From the NCBI RefSeq assembly GCF_000226975.2, contig NZ_CP019285.1, positions 3,534,001-3,598,000 of the forward strand: a stretch of 64,000 nucleotides of DNA. Reading direction: 5' to 3'. Under the pieces are notes generated by a model. That model was not told the origin of the DNA. It searched no databases and was given only the letters and a program-made list of their open reading frames with translations. Every line of letters starts with the position of its first letter. Positions within the stretch are counted from its first letter, which is position 1. Positions 16,619 through 24,853 of this stretch are shown here, in pieces. The position numbers and the translations under genes were made by a program. Source of the DNA: Halobiforma lacisalsi AJ5 (lineage in GTDB: Archaea > Halobacteriota > Halobacteria > Halobacteriales > Natrialbaceae).

Positions 16619-17299
16619 ATGGCGGTCCAACCGTACACGATCAGCCACACCGGTCAGGTACTCGGCGACGAACAGGTCGACGTCGAACAAAACAGCGAGG
16701 GGCGTCAGTCGGCGATCCTCTCGTTCACCTGTCCCCGGAACTTCGAGCGGATCCACTACATCGGCAATCGGGATCCGACGCGCTTCGTTCCCCGGACTAT
16801 GGAAACCGGACAGGGGCCGGACGTGGATCTCGACGCGGCGATCCAGCCGGTCGCCGGCGAGGAGGACCTGGACGATCAGCCGTACCCTGCGGTGCAGGCA
16901 GTCGACGTCTCCGGTGCTGATCCCGTCGAGGTCGACGTTCTCGACGTCGACTACGCGACGGGGACGGTCACCCTCGACGTCGCGGACGGAACCGACGTCA
17001 AGGTCTTCCCGATCATCACGGAGGGGAACCTGAAGTTCCGCGGTCTCGACACGCTCGGCCACAACAAGGGACCGATCAACGAGTGGCCGTTCCCGATCCA
17101 GCGGTTCCACGACTTCGAGCAGGACAAGCGTGGAACCGAGATCAACATGCACGGCTCGGTTACCTGGAAACGCCACGAGACGGTCGAGGTCATGCTCGAG
17201 TCGCCCCGTGCCCTGGTGTGGGAAGACGGTGACTACACTGACGCCGGCCTCGGTTCCTACGTCTCGACGTTCGAGCAAGACGTCGAAATCGAGCACTGA
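16619..17299 (+). CDS. Putative large major capsid protein (VP4-like)
   Basis: 226 aa from the ATG at 16619, one base after the VP7-like stop. SH1 VP4 is 232 aa, and VP7-VP4 order and spacing are conserved in the group. The sequence is rich in predicted beta strands (SAILSFTCPRNFERIHYIG, ATGTVTLDVADGTDVKVFP), with a C-terminal strand block (TWKRHETVEVMLESP). A second single jelly-roll protein that forms capsomers with VP7 is expected. Confidence rests on synteny and length. Confidence 0.7.
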   Translation: MAVQPYTISHTGQVLGDEQVDVEQNSEGRQSAILSFTCPRNFERIHYIGNRDPTRFVPRTMETGQGPDVDLDAAIQPVAGEEDLDDQPYPAVQAVDVSGADPVEVDVLDVDYATGTVTLDVADGTDVKVFPIITEGNLKFRGLDTLGHNKGPINEWPFPIQRFHDFEQDKRGTEINMHGSVTWKRHETVEVMLESPRALVWEDGDYTDAGLGSYVSTFEQDVEIEH

Positions 17300-17309
17300 A
17301 TGCCCCACA

Positions 17310-17510
17310 ATGGACTATCAGGACGTGCTCGAGGCCGAGCAAGCAGAGCACGGTACTGACGAGTCCGCCGTACCCCAACGTTCCCAGCCGGCGGCCGACC
17401 GCCGTTCTCCGTTTTCGATGAACTACGAGATCGACCTCGAGCAGAGCCTCGACGACGATCAGAAGGAGACGCTTCGGGGCCTGTTCTGGCTGGGGACCTA
17501 CGTCATCTAA
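17310..17510 (+). CDS. Small virion-operon peptide
   Basis: 66 aa, begins MDYQDVLEAEQAEHG. It has an acidic helix, a Pro/Arg-rich middle and the C-terminal block QKETLRGLFWLGTYVI, which is amphipathic and could touch a membrane or a partner. It lies 10 bp after the VP4-like gene and 2 bp before the next. Not recognised. Confidence 0.5.
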   Translation: MDYQDVLEAEQAEHGTDESAVPQRSQPAADRRSPFSMNYEIDLEQSLDDDQKETLRGLFWLGTYVI

Positions 17511-17512
17511 GC

Positions 17513-17737
17513 ATGACTTCACGACTCCAAGACAAAGTACACGGCTCTGCCGAATACCAGGCCCTCACGGCCCAGCAACAGGCGTCCGAAGCTCCCCCCG
17601 ATCGGGAGGAGACGGTCGCCGACGCTGTGGACCCAGTGATCGGCCTCGAGAAGGGAAAGGCAGAGTTCTGGATGCAGGTGGCACAGCTCCTCCTCCTCTA
17701 CCTGATCCTCCGCGAACTCCAGCGGGGTGGTGCCTGA
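17513..17737 (+). CDS. Small C-terminal-anchored membrane protein (VP13-like position)
   Basis: 74 aa. The first 50 residues are polar and acidic. A single hydrophobic segment near the end (FWMQVAQLLLLYLILREL) would anchor it with the tail in the virion membrane. In SH1, VP13 is a small protein encoded between VP4 and VP2; this gene has a corresponding place. The assignment is positional. The stop abuts the next start. Confidence 0.55.
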   Translation: MTSRLQDKVHGSAEYQALTAQQQASEAPPDREETVADAVDPVIGLEKGKAEFWMQVAQLLLLYLILRELQRGGA

Positions 17738-19492
17738 ATGTTCACGACCCCGTCGGGCTCGAGCGGAGGCGGCGGCCAGTCCTACGAGGAAGCCGTCGAG
17801 GAAGAGGACGAAGAAGAAGAGGAAGAACAGCAGGAAGGCGACAGCGGCGGCATCTCCGTCGGGATCCCTGGCACTGACTACGAGGTCACAACGAGCCGGG
17901 AAGACGCCGACTACGGAATGGCCGACCCGGACGGCGTCCGCGACCCCGTCGACGAAACGCTCCGCAACGCCAGCGGCGGCGACGTCGGCCTGTCCGATGA
18001 CTTCACCTCGACCGAGGACTCCGGCGGCGTTACCAACGTCCTCAGCGAGATGGACGACGCGACGGCCGACCTAACCGATCCGGTTCTCGATCCCGTCCAG
18101 GAGGTCGGCCGGACGACGCTGGCCCAGGCCCCCATGTCGGCGGCCTACAGCCTCCGCGAAGGAGAGGCGACCTGGCTCGAGGACGAAGAGGTCGCCGAGG
18201 GCTTCAGTCAACTGGACGAGGAGATCACCGAGACGATCGACGAGGGCCTGGAGGACACGCGCCTCGAGGACAGCCGAGTCATCGAGGGTACCCGCTGGGC
18301 TGGGGACGCGATCCTCGGTGAAAGTGCCCGTATTGCGATCGGAACCAGTACCGGGATCGATACTCGCGAGGGAGATACGGACTTCGATGTCGGGTTGGCA
18401 GAGGCCGGCGACGTCGCCCTGACGCTCGGCACTGCCGGCGCTGGTGGCGCTGCTACTCGCGGCGGTCGCCGGCTCGCCGACGACTCCGACGAGATTCTGG
18501 ACGTGTTTCGTCGCAGCGATGAGGGCGACACCTTCCTGGGCTCACTCGGCCGATCGACCGACGAGGCCGAGGACGCCAGCAGTGCGGCCACTCGAGCGGA
18601 CGACGACGCTCTCCCGGTTCCAGCGGACGAGGCCGGGAGTGCGGCCCGTTCGACCGACGAGGCCGCCGGCGGACAGCTCTCCCTGACCGACGAAAGCGGT
18701 GACGTCGTCGACGGAGCCCTCCGGCAACTCTTCGGACGCGGGAGCCGGAACGCCGACGAGGCGGCCAGCACGACCCGATCGGCAGACGAGGCGGCCAGCA
18801 CGACCCGATGGGCAGACGAGGCTGCTGAATCGGGTGGGCGCTGGCGCAACAAGATCGACGAGGATGCTGGCAGTACGACCCGCTCGAGCGACGACGCGGC
18901 CAGCGCAACCCGATCGGCCGATGAAAACCTCTCCGAGACTGAGCGCGTCTTCCGCCAAGCTGAACAGAAGTCCGGGAGCGCAACCCGCTCGAGTGACGAC
19001 GCCGCCCGTGCGACTCGGTCGAGCGACGAGGCCGCCAGCGCAACCCGCTCGAGCGATGAAGGGGATACTCTCTTCGAGCGAGCACGCCGGTCTCTCGATG
19101 AGGCCGGATCCCGTCTCAGCAATGCCGCCCCAAGTCGTCGCCGGAGCCTGGTCGGTGGTACGCTCGGCGCAGGGGCAATCGGGGCCGGGATGCTCGCAAC
19201 GATGGACCCGTCGGATGCCGATGACGTGATAACGACCGAGGACGGCCACCGGATGGTCTGGAGCCAGACGCTCCGGCCGACCGAAGAGTATCCCAACGGC
19301 GGCGAACTCTACCGCGTCGACGACGACGGCGGGAATCACGTCGGCTACTGGGTCCTTCTCGGTGCCCAGGGCCGCAACCTCATCGTCCTCGATTCGAACG
19401 GCGACCCACGGGAAGCCAAGATCGAGGCCGAGCAGTTCCAAGAAATGCAATCGTCAGACCCCAACGCTCTCCAAAACGAGGGTGATGCCTAA
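17738..19492 (+). CDS. Repeat-rich membrane protein (VP2-like position)
   Basis: 584 aa. A Gly/Glu-rich N-terminus and a region with short hydrophobic stretches (about 200-250) are followed by a long repeat zone (about residues 280-450), in which a roughly 10-residue unit of the form A-S-x-T-R-S-x-D-E-A recurs many times. A likely membrane span follows (LVGGTLGAGAIGAGMLATM, about 474-492). The C-terminal domain of about 85 residues is beta-rich (HRMVWSQTLRP, VGYWVLLGAQGRNLIVLDS). SH1 VP2 is likewise a repeat-bearing virion protein at this position. It is probably a fibrous membrane-associated component. Confidence 0.6.
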   Translation: MFTTPSGSSGGGGQSYEEAVEEEDEEEEEEQQEGDSGGISVGIPGTDYEVTTSREDADYGMADPDGVRDPVDETLRNASGGDVGLSDDFTSTEDSGGVTNVLSEMDDATADLTDPVLDPVQEVGRTTLAQAPMSAAYSLREGEATWLEDEEVAEGFSQLDEEITETIDEGLEDTRLEDSRVIEGTRWAGDAILGESARIAIGTSTGIDTREGDTDFDVGLAEAGDVALTLGTAGAGGAATRGGRRLADDSDEILDVFRRSDEGDTFLGSLGRSTDEAEDASSAATRADDDALPVPADEAGSAARSTDEAAGGQLSLTDESGDVVDGALRQLFGRGSRNADEAASTTRSADEAASTTRWADEAAESGGRWRNKIDEDAGSTTRSSDDAASATRSADENLSETERVFRQAEQKSGSATRSSDDAARATRSSDEAASATRSSDEGDTLFERARRSLDEAGSRLSNAAPSRRRSLVGGTLGAGAIGAGMLATMDPSDADDVITTEDGHRMVWSQTLRPTEEYPNGGELYRVDDDGGNHVGYWVLLGAQGRNLIVLDSNGDPREAKIEAEQFQEMQSSDPNALQNEGDA

Positions 19493-20329
19493 GTGGTACA
19501 AGTCGACTTCGAAACCAAAGACGAAGCCCTCGAGGCCTATTACGGCGAGGACTCCGATCAGCCCGGCACGACCAACGACGGGACGGGACCAGGAGAGTCC
19601 GGTCGCTGGGCTCCGCCCGAACAGGTGCCGACCGATTGGATCGCCGGCTGGACACTGACCTACCAGGCAGAGCGCGACGACTCGGAAGTCCGCCGGTATT
19701 TCGTCACCCGTCTCCACCCGGAAACGGGACAGTTCCAGGCGCTTACGATTCCGAGCGGCCAGGTCGAAGACTACGCTGACGACACGCCTCTGGACGAGCT
19801 TCCGCACTCCAGTCGTGAGGACGATGCTCGCGAGGCCTACCAGACCTGGCTCGAAGAAAACGATCCTGAACCTGGGGCCGGATCCGGGGCTGGAAGCGGC
19901 AACGGCGACGACGAATCTCCGGCGTGGGGTGAATGGCAGCGCGTCGACGAGGCCGCGCCCTGGTGGATCTGGGGCCGTGACCATCTCGAAGAGGATCGAT
20001 CCCAGTTCCTCATCGCCGGTGAGAGTGACGACGGGAGTGCGGTCTATCTCAACGGCGCCGGCGAGGTCGTCGATGAGCCGGCGATCTTCGAGACGATCGA
20101 CGAGGTCCAGGCCGCCCTCGAGGCGTACTTCCAGCGCACCGGGTCGGGGGACGTCCCCGACGATCGTCGACCGACGGGCAACAGTCCTGCCCCGGAGACG
20201 ATCGGCCAGGAAGCCAGCGAAGCCGGAGCGGACAGTAGCGGCAACGTGAGCGGCAAGAAACTCCTGGCCGGTGCGGCGCTGGTTGGGACCGCCATCTACC
20301 TCTACAACCGAGGTGAAAACGGCGAATGA
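19493..20329 (+). CDS. Virion-operon protein with C-terminal membrane anchor
   Basis: 278 aa from a GTG at 19493, directly after the preceding TAA. Two similar beta-rich blocks are visible (GWTLTYQAERDDSEVRRYF at about 61-79; AAPWWIWGRDHLEEDRSQFL at about 151-170), both resembling the C-terminal domain of the VP2-like protein. They are linked by Gly/Ser/Pro-rich stretches. The C-terminus has one span (KLLAGAALVGTAIYLYN). It sits in the VP5-like position of SH1 synteny; the function is structural by inference. Confidence 0.5.
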   Translation: MVQVDFETKDEALEAYYGEDSDQPGTTNDGTGPGESGRWAPPEQVPTDWIAGWTLTYQAERDDSEVRRYFVTRLHPETGQFQALTIPSGQVEDYADDTPLDELPHSSREDDAREAYQTWLEENDPEPGAGSGAGSGNGDDESPAWGEWQRVDEAAPWWIWGRDHLEEDRSQFLIAGESDDGSAVYLNGAGEVVDEPAIFETIDEVQAALEAYFQRTGSGDVPDDRRPTGNSPAPETIGQEASEAGADSSGNVSGKKLLAGAALVGTAIYLYNRGENGE

Positions 20330-20874
20330 GCAGGATCCGACTCGGTACGAAAGTCGCAGAACAGTTCGGGACGTCCGTCCAGAAGGGCATCCGCTTCGTC
20401 GACGACGCCGGCCCTCGAGCGGCCCGGCGCGTCCTCGATACGAGCAGCGATGCAGCCCGCGGAACCGCTCGGTGGCTTCAGTCGCCGGGCGGAAAGGCGA
20501 CAGCCTTCGCTGGCACGATCGGCGCTGGCGGCTACGCCTGGCGCGAGCAGGACGTCCGCGAGGCGGAAGCGCTGGCCGAGCGGTCGGAGAACTACAACGA
20601 GGTCTTGCAGGAGATCATCGAGAGCGATCTGCCGCCGGAAATGAAGAAAGAGATGGCCGAAGAGGCGACTGAAGCCGAGGCCGGCGGGAACAGTGGCTCC
20701 GTGAACGACGGCGACGGTCCCCTGGAGGCGATCGGCCTCGGGAACCTCTCCGAGGACCCGGTGATGCTGCTGGTGACCATCGTCGTCCTCGTCGTGATCC
20801 TCCAGCAGGTCCTCGACGAGGGCCAGGGCATGGTCCCTAACTCGGTCCGGCCGTCTGGGGGTGGTCAAGCGTGA
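20326..20874 (+). CDS. Virion-operon membrane protein
   Basis: 182 aa. ATG overlaps the previous stop by four bases. The N-terminal 80 residues are basic and helical (RIRLGTKVAEQFGTSVQKG). The central helix is acidic (EEATEAEAGGNSGS), and one strong membrane span lies near the C-terminus (VMLLVTIVVLVVILQQVL, about 146-163). The basic face could contact DNA or the inner capsid side while the span enters the virion membrane. Not recognised beyond synteny with small SH1 membrane proteins. Confidence 0.55.
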   Translation: MSRIRLGTKVAEQFGTSVQKGIRFVDDAGPRAARRVLDTSSDAARGTARWLQSPGGKATAFAGTIGAGGYAWREQDVREAEALAERSENYNEVLQEIIESDLPPEMKKEMAEEATEAEAGGNSGSVNDGDGPLEAIGLGNLSEDPVMLLVTIVVLVVILQQVLDEGQGMVPNSVRPSGGGQA

Positions 20875-21395
20875 CCGTTCCGCGATTCGACAACTACGAA
20901 GAAGAGGCGGTCGCGCTGCTCCGACAGATCGCCGCCAATACTGGCGCGATCGACGACGTCGGCGGTGGGAGTAGTCCATCTACTCCGCAAACCGGTACCT
21001 CCGGCCCGGCCAACGACCGGATGTCGCCTGAAGAGTACATCGTCATCGAGACGGCCGCCCTCGAGGAGGCGAACCCGGACGGAACGGTCACGATCGAGCC
21101 GGGTGAGACGGTGACGCTGGCAGAGTACGAGTCCCGTGCAGCCGGCTCGTTTTCGCTGCTCGCGGCGGGTGCAAGCGAGCATATGGACGTCGCGTACAGG
21201 CTCGTCGCCGACGACGATCGGGTCGTTGGCGGGACGACCTACTCACCGTTGGGAAGCATCAACGACCCGTTTTCGTTCCCCAAGATGTACGACACGGAAC
21301 TCCAGGTATCGGACCTGATCGAGTACCAGGCAACGCTGTCACCGAACGCGGAAGGGACTGTCGACGCAGCGGCACGCCTGCACCTACGGAGGTGA
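20871..21395 (+). CDS. Beta-rich virion or spike component
   Basis: 174 aa from a GTG overlapping the previous stop (GTGA). A short N-terminal helix (EEEAVALLRQIAANTGAI) and a Ser/Thr/Gly linker precede a beta-sandwich-like domain (TVTIEPGETVTLAEYESRA, MDVAYRLVADDDRVVGG). Similar helix-linker-sandwich proteins are found among halovirus surface proteins. It lies at the start of the spike module; adaptor between capsid and spike is a reasonable guess. Confidence 0.5.
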   Translation: MTVPRFDNYEEEAVALLRQIAANTGAIDDVGGGSSPSTPQTGTSGPANDRMSPEEYIVIETAALEEANPDGTVTIEPGETVTLAEYESRAAGSFSLLAAGASEHMDVAYRLVADDDRVVGGTTYSPLGSINDPFSFPKMYDTELQVSDLIEYQATLSPNAEGTVDAAARLHLRR

Positions 21396-21400
21396 TCTTC

Positions 21401-21820
21401 ATGGCAACAGAAATCAGCACGATGGACGATCTCCAGGCGATACAGGGGGACCTGAGCGGTGATTACGTCCTGACCGACGATCTCGATGCACTGGACTACG
21501 ACTGGACACCGATCGGCGACCAGTTCGAAGGACCATTTACCGGCACGTTCGACGGAAACGGCCATACTATCGATGGCCTGTCACTCGATAACGGCACAGA
21601 CGGCCCCGCGGCACTCTTCGGCCTCGCCTACGGGTGTACGATCAAAAACGTCCGCCTTCATAACGTCTGGTTCCAGGGAGCGTATGCCGCCGGTCTCATT
21701 GCGACGGGCCAGCCCGACCTCGTCGGGAATATCGAAGTAACTGGGCGGATTGAGGGCGAATACGGCGCTGGCGGCATCATCGCCCGGGTTGAAGAACCCT
21801 CTGGAGGGGGTGAGGCATGA
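21401..21820 (+). CDS. GLUG-like beta-helix protein, N-terminal half of a split pair
   Basis: 139 aa from the ATG at 21401 (a GTG at 21392 is in frame). Short Gly-rich strand-turn units (PFTGTFDGNGHTIDGLSL, ALFGLAYGCTIKNVRL, YGAGGIIARV) are typical of GLUG/pectin-lyase-like right-handed beta-helices, which phages and haloviruses use for receptor-binding spikes. The last rung ends in EEPSGGGEA. The next gene starts inside it (ATGA) and continues the same kind of rungs, so the two probably form one fibre. Confidence 0.55.
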   Translation: MATEISTMDDLQAIQGDLSGDYVLTDDLDALDYDWTPIGDQFEGPFTGTFDGNGHTIDGLSLDNGTDGPAALFGLAYGCTIKNVRLHNVWFQGAYAAGLIATGQPDLVGNIEVTGRIEGEYGAGGIIARVEEPSGGGEA

Positions 21821-23043
21821 CGACCAATATCATCAGTTGCGATGTCTCCGCCGACGTCATCGGTGACCCGACTGCTGGCGGAATCGTCGGATCGACTTTT
21901 AGCGAAGGCACGATCTCCCTCGAGCACTGTCGAGCGAGCGGAAACGTCAAATCGAAGGGGACGCATTCAACGGCGAAGGCTTCCGGGATCGTTGGGTCCG
22001 TCGGTATCAGCCCTGCTCCAGACACCACAATCGAGACGTCGCTGTTTCTGGGCAAACTGAGCCTCCCCAACTCCGATACCGGAGATAAGTACTATATCGC
22101 GAACTGGTACGACACAGATCCGTCTGCTTCGGACGTCTACGCCGTCGATAACGGAACTGCATCCGCTCTCACGCCCAATCTCAACTCGGAAGGGAAACTC
22201 TTCGACGACGAAGAGGCGACGGTCGATCACAACGCTGTGGACAACCTCTCGCCGCTCGTCTCGACGGACTACTGGGTCCGCGAGGCGTTCGAACCGCCGT
22301 CCCTGGGGTGGCTCTCGCCGGGATCGACCCGGATCTACGGCACCGTTCGCGACGTCGACGGCGAGGGGGTCGAGGGCGTGGGGATCTCGACGACGCGAGA
22401 CTGGGCCCGGACCGACATCCTCGGATCCTACGAACTCGCCGGTTCACTCGAGAATCCAGAGGTCTCGAGCCTTGGCGGATCTGTCACGAAGCAACCGGAC
22501 CCGGACGCGGACCAGCAGACGGACTTTCAGTTCGCCGGGATCGAGGCCTCGGTGACGAACCCGACGACCGGGGAACCGCTCTCGGGGACGGTCTTCGAGA
22601 TCGGCGACTACCTCGTCCGGGCCGACGAAAACGGGAAAGCGAGAATCCCGACGCTCCCGCTTGAGACCTACACGACGACGCTGTGGGACGAGTACGAAGT
22701 GACGACGACGCTGTCCTCGGAGGGTGAACTGGCCGAAGTCGTCTTTTCGAACGCCCTCGAGGAGTATAGCGAGTTGTCGGGCCTGACGTTCAACGTGATC
22801 GACGAGGCGGGCACGCCGATCCGCAACCTCCCCGCAGCGGTCGGACCGCTCGGCTACGTCTCGAAGAGCACCGAAGACGGAGAGCTATCGGTCCCGATCC
22901 CGACCGACGTCGAGGATGGGACCGAAGTGATCCTCGGCCAGGGCGACGACCGTTACCGGACGCGGCGGTTCAGCCTCGAGCCGGGAGAGGACCCGGATAT
23001 TGGTCGCACGATGATGCTGTCCAAAACCCAGGGTGAGCGCTAA
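21817..23043 (+). CDS. Spike-like protein: beta-helix rungs plus carboxypeptidase-regulatory-like domains
   Basis: 408 aa. The N-terminal 100 residues continue the Gly-rich beta-helix pattern of the preceding gene (DPTAGGIVGSTFSEGTISLE, KASGIVGSVG). At about residues 168-212, STRIYGTVRDVDGEGVEGVG followed by TDILGSYELAG is a classic carboxypeptidase-regulatory-like (CarboxypepD_reg) beta-sandwich. Two more sandwich-like repeats follow (ASVTNPTTGEPLSGTVFEIG; LTFNVIDEAGTPIRNLPAAV). The architecture fits an elongated surface spike in the VP3/VP6 region of SH1-like operons. Receptor or glycan binding is inferred. Confidence 0.6.
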   Translation: MTTNIISCDVSADVIGDPTAGGIVGSTFSEGTISLEHCRASGNVKSKGTHSTAKASGIVGSVGISPAPDTTIETSLFLGKLSLPNSDTGDKYYIANWYDTDPSASDVYAVDNGTASALTPNLNSEGKLFDDEEATVDHNAVDNLSPLVSTDYWVREAFEPPSLGWLSPGSTRIYGTVRDVDGEGVEGVGISTTRDWARTDILGSYELAGSLENPEVSSLGGSVTKQPDPDADQQTDFQFAGIEASVTNPTTGEPLSGTVFEIGDYLVRADENGKARIPTLPLETYTTTLWDEYEVTTTLSSEGELAEVVFSNALEEYSELSGLTFNVIDEAGTPIRNLPAAVGPLGYVSKSTEDGELSVPIPTDVEDGTEVILGQGDDRYRTRRFSLEPGEDPDIGRTMMLSKTQGER

Positions 23044-23835
23044 ATGTCCCAACGACAACAGCAGTCCGAACTCTACACCAGCGAAGAGGTGATCGCCTAC
23101 CTGGCCGGGTTCCCCGGAGCCCGTCAGGCGGACGATCTCGTGGCGGTACGGATCGAAGGAGACGATCGCGTCGAGGTCGACGCGGAACTCTCGAGCGAGG
23201 TGGACGTCTCCGATGACAAAGAGCGGCTTCTGGGCCAGGTCACAGTGACGAACCTAACGGACGTCAACCTCGAGGGCCAGGCGTCCCCCCTGGACGTCTC
23301 CGCATCGACGGTGCCGATCCAGAGCGACGGCCCCCTGGACGTCTCCGGGACGACGGTCCCGATCCAGGAAGACACCGCTCTGGACGTCTCCGGGACGACG
23401 GTCCCGATCCAGGAAGACACCGCTCTGGACGTCTCCGCATCGACGGTGCCGGTCGAGCATCAGGGGGTCATCGACGTTTCGAGTCGGGACAGTCGAAACC
23501 TGGGTGACGTCGACGTCACCGATCTCCCCGACGCCGATCGTGCTGACTGGGCCAGCGCCACGCTGCCGGCGGACGGCTCGATCGAGCACTCGGTGGCCGC
23601 GGTCGGTGCCGATCGCCTCCGTGGTCGCGTCTCCTCGAGCGGCACCTACGACCTCGAGGTGGCCTGGCTCGCAGAAGACGGAACGGAACTGTTCACGGAC
23701 TCTGTCGCCAGCGGCGTAGCTGCCGGAGAGAGTACCGACGTCGATCTGCTTACCGTCGGGCCCGAGGCAATCGTGCGAGTGGTCGATCAGAGCAGTGCCG
23801 AGCAGACGGTCGACGGAGTGATTCACCTCGCATGA
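23044..23835 (+). CDS. Spike-like protein with tandem 15-residue repeats
   Basis: 263 aa. An N-terminal helix (TSEEVIAYLAGFPG) is followed by charged strands, then four tandem 15-residue repeats of the type LDVSGTTVPIQEDTA (about residues 83-142). A C-terminal beta-sandwich of about 90 residues closes it (YDLEVAWLAEDGTELF, VRVVDQSSAEQTVDGVIHL). The repeats could build a shaft that carries the terminal domain. It overlaps the next gene by four bases. Structural surface role inferred from placement and architecture. Confidence 0.55.
   Translation: MSQRQQQSELYTSEEVIAYLAGFPGARQADDLVAVRIEGDDRVEVDAELSSEVDVSDDKERLLGQVTVTNLTDVNLEGQASPLDVSASTVPIQSDGPLDVSGTTVPIQEDTALDVSGTTVPIQEDTALDVSASTVPVEHQGVIDVSSRDSRNLGDVDVTDLPDADRADWASATLPADGSIEHSVAAVGADRLRGRVSSSGTYDLEVAWLAEDGTELFTDSVASGVAAGESTDVDLLTVGPEAIVRVVDQSSAEQTVDGVIHLA
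23290..23469 (+). repeat. Four 45-bp tandem repeats within spike-like gene
   Basis: Copies at 23290-23334, 23335-23379, 23380-23424 and 23425-23469, each starting CTGGACGTCTCCG. Copies 2 and 3 are identical at the DNA level, indicating a recent duplication; copies 1 and 4 share the CATCGACGGTGCCG variant. The frame is preserved, so copy number changes only lengthen the protein by 15 residues. Confidence 0.9.
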
Positions 23836-24152
23836 GCGCCGACGATGAACGTGATGGGGTTCCGATCCGAACGCGATCGGGTACCATCGACGACGTCCCG
23901 AGCAATCCCGAGTTGGATCAGCGGATGACTCGAGTCGAGGAACAGATGGACCACGTCGTCGAGACGGTCGACCGGATCGACTCTCGACTCACCGAGCAGC
24001 AGAACGAGCTCGAGGAGGCGGTGGCGTCCAATACGGAGGACACGACGATGCTGAAAAGCAAGTACCGACTGGCGAAGTGGACGATCGGGACGGCCATCGC
24101 CTTTTTGGGGATGGGAGGAACGATCGTCGGTGTTGTCGTTACAGTGGTTTAG
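23832..24152 (+). CDS. Coiled-coil protein with C-terminal TM, last gene of virion operon
   Basis: 106 aa. A coiled coil (ELDQRMTRVEEQMDHVVETV, then DSRLTEQQNELEE) is followed by one membrane span at the C-terminus (TIGTAIAFLGMGGTIVGVVV). Similar small proteins close many haloarchaeal virus operons. A release or envelope function is possible, but nothing in the sequence proves it. ATGA overlap with the preceding gene shows cotranslation. No further virion-like gene follows. Confidence 0.6.
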   Translation: MSADDERDGVPIRTRSGTIDDVPSNPELDQRMTRVEEQMDHVVETVDRIDSRLTEQQNELEEAVASNTEDTTMLKSKYRLAKWTIGTAIAFLGMGGTIVGVVVTVV

Positions 24153-24385
24153 AGGGGCTCATAGGACTCTACCCACGGTGTTGATTCTATCTGTTCCTTC
24201 GAAGACTGACCGACAAGTAGGTTTGCTTATTGACCGCTGGGATCCCCATCAATCAGAACATCTATTCGAAGAGTCGTGATGAATACAGGGCGCGTATCTC
24301 GCACAGAATTATTTCCTGATTCGACCAGGTCGGATCGGTCAACACAGGCGGTCTAATTTGTGAGATGAGTGTCTTGGGGATTGTG

Positions 24386-24718
24386 CTATCGGCCTATGAG
24401 TCCCAGTATCCGTCTGCGAACGTCCTCGGCTGAGTCATATGTTTGGTCATCAGTTGAAGAGAGTACCTCCTCCAGGGGCTTCTTGCCGCCCTGAATTTCA
24501 AGTTCATAATCGCCATAAGCCTCAACCAACTCAGTTGTCGTGGTTGGATAGTCGTGCGATTTGAGCGCTTCATCAAGATCACCAAGCCGCACGCTTTCGT
24601 CATCAAACAGCGGTTCCTTTTCATCGCCGCGGACTTTAGCCTCCTCTAATTCTCGCTCACGCTGGCGATTCTCTTCAGCATCTGCTTGCTCATCTCGACC
24701 CTGTTTATCATCTGCCAT
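24386..24718 (-). CDS. DUF5789-like haloarchaeal protein
   Basis: 110 aa from the ATG at 24718. It opens MADDKQGRDEQADAEE and contains VRLGDLDEALKSHDYPTTT, a YGDYELEIQGG block and a C-terminal SAEDVRRRILGLIGR, the layout I know from haloarchaeal DUF5789 proteins. It is acidic and soluble, with no catalytic motif. It is isolated between the virion operon and an IS5 element, on the minus strand. Family recognition is from memory of the pattern; the function of the family is unknown. Confidence 0.65.
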   Translation of the reverse strand: MADDKQGRDEQADAEENRQRERELEEAKVRGDEKEPLFDDESVRLGDLDEALKSHDYPTTTTELVEAYGDYELEIQGGKKPLEEVLSSTDDQTYDSAEDVRRRILGLIGR

Positions 24719-24853
24719 ATACAACAGTAGGAGATCCAGACGAATATAACTCTCGGCGGTTGGTTCGCAGGCACATTCTATCGGCTAATTCAGGATTCAT
24801 TTGGAGAAAATAACGTAGCCCTTGTGCTGACTACATCCTCTATATTCTGCTTC

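Larger units (their letters stand above)
6590..24152. mobile_element. SH1/SNJ1-like internal-membrane icosahedral provirus (core region)
   Basis: The identification rests on four points. A FtsK/HerA-like packaging ATPase with GASGTGKS is present. Two adjacent genes of 184 and 226 aa match SH1 VP7 (185 aa) and VP4 (232 aa) in size and order. They are followed by small TM proteins, a repeat-rich VP2-like gene and spike-like genes. There are no tail, terminase large-subunit or portal genes. The 3' border is placed after the last virion-operon gene. The outer borders are unproven; the integrase at 0.8-1.4 kb and regulators at 26-27 kb may belong to the same element. Confidence 0.75.
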
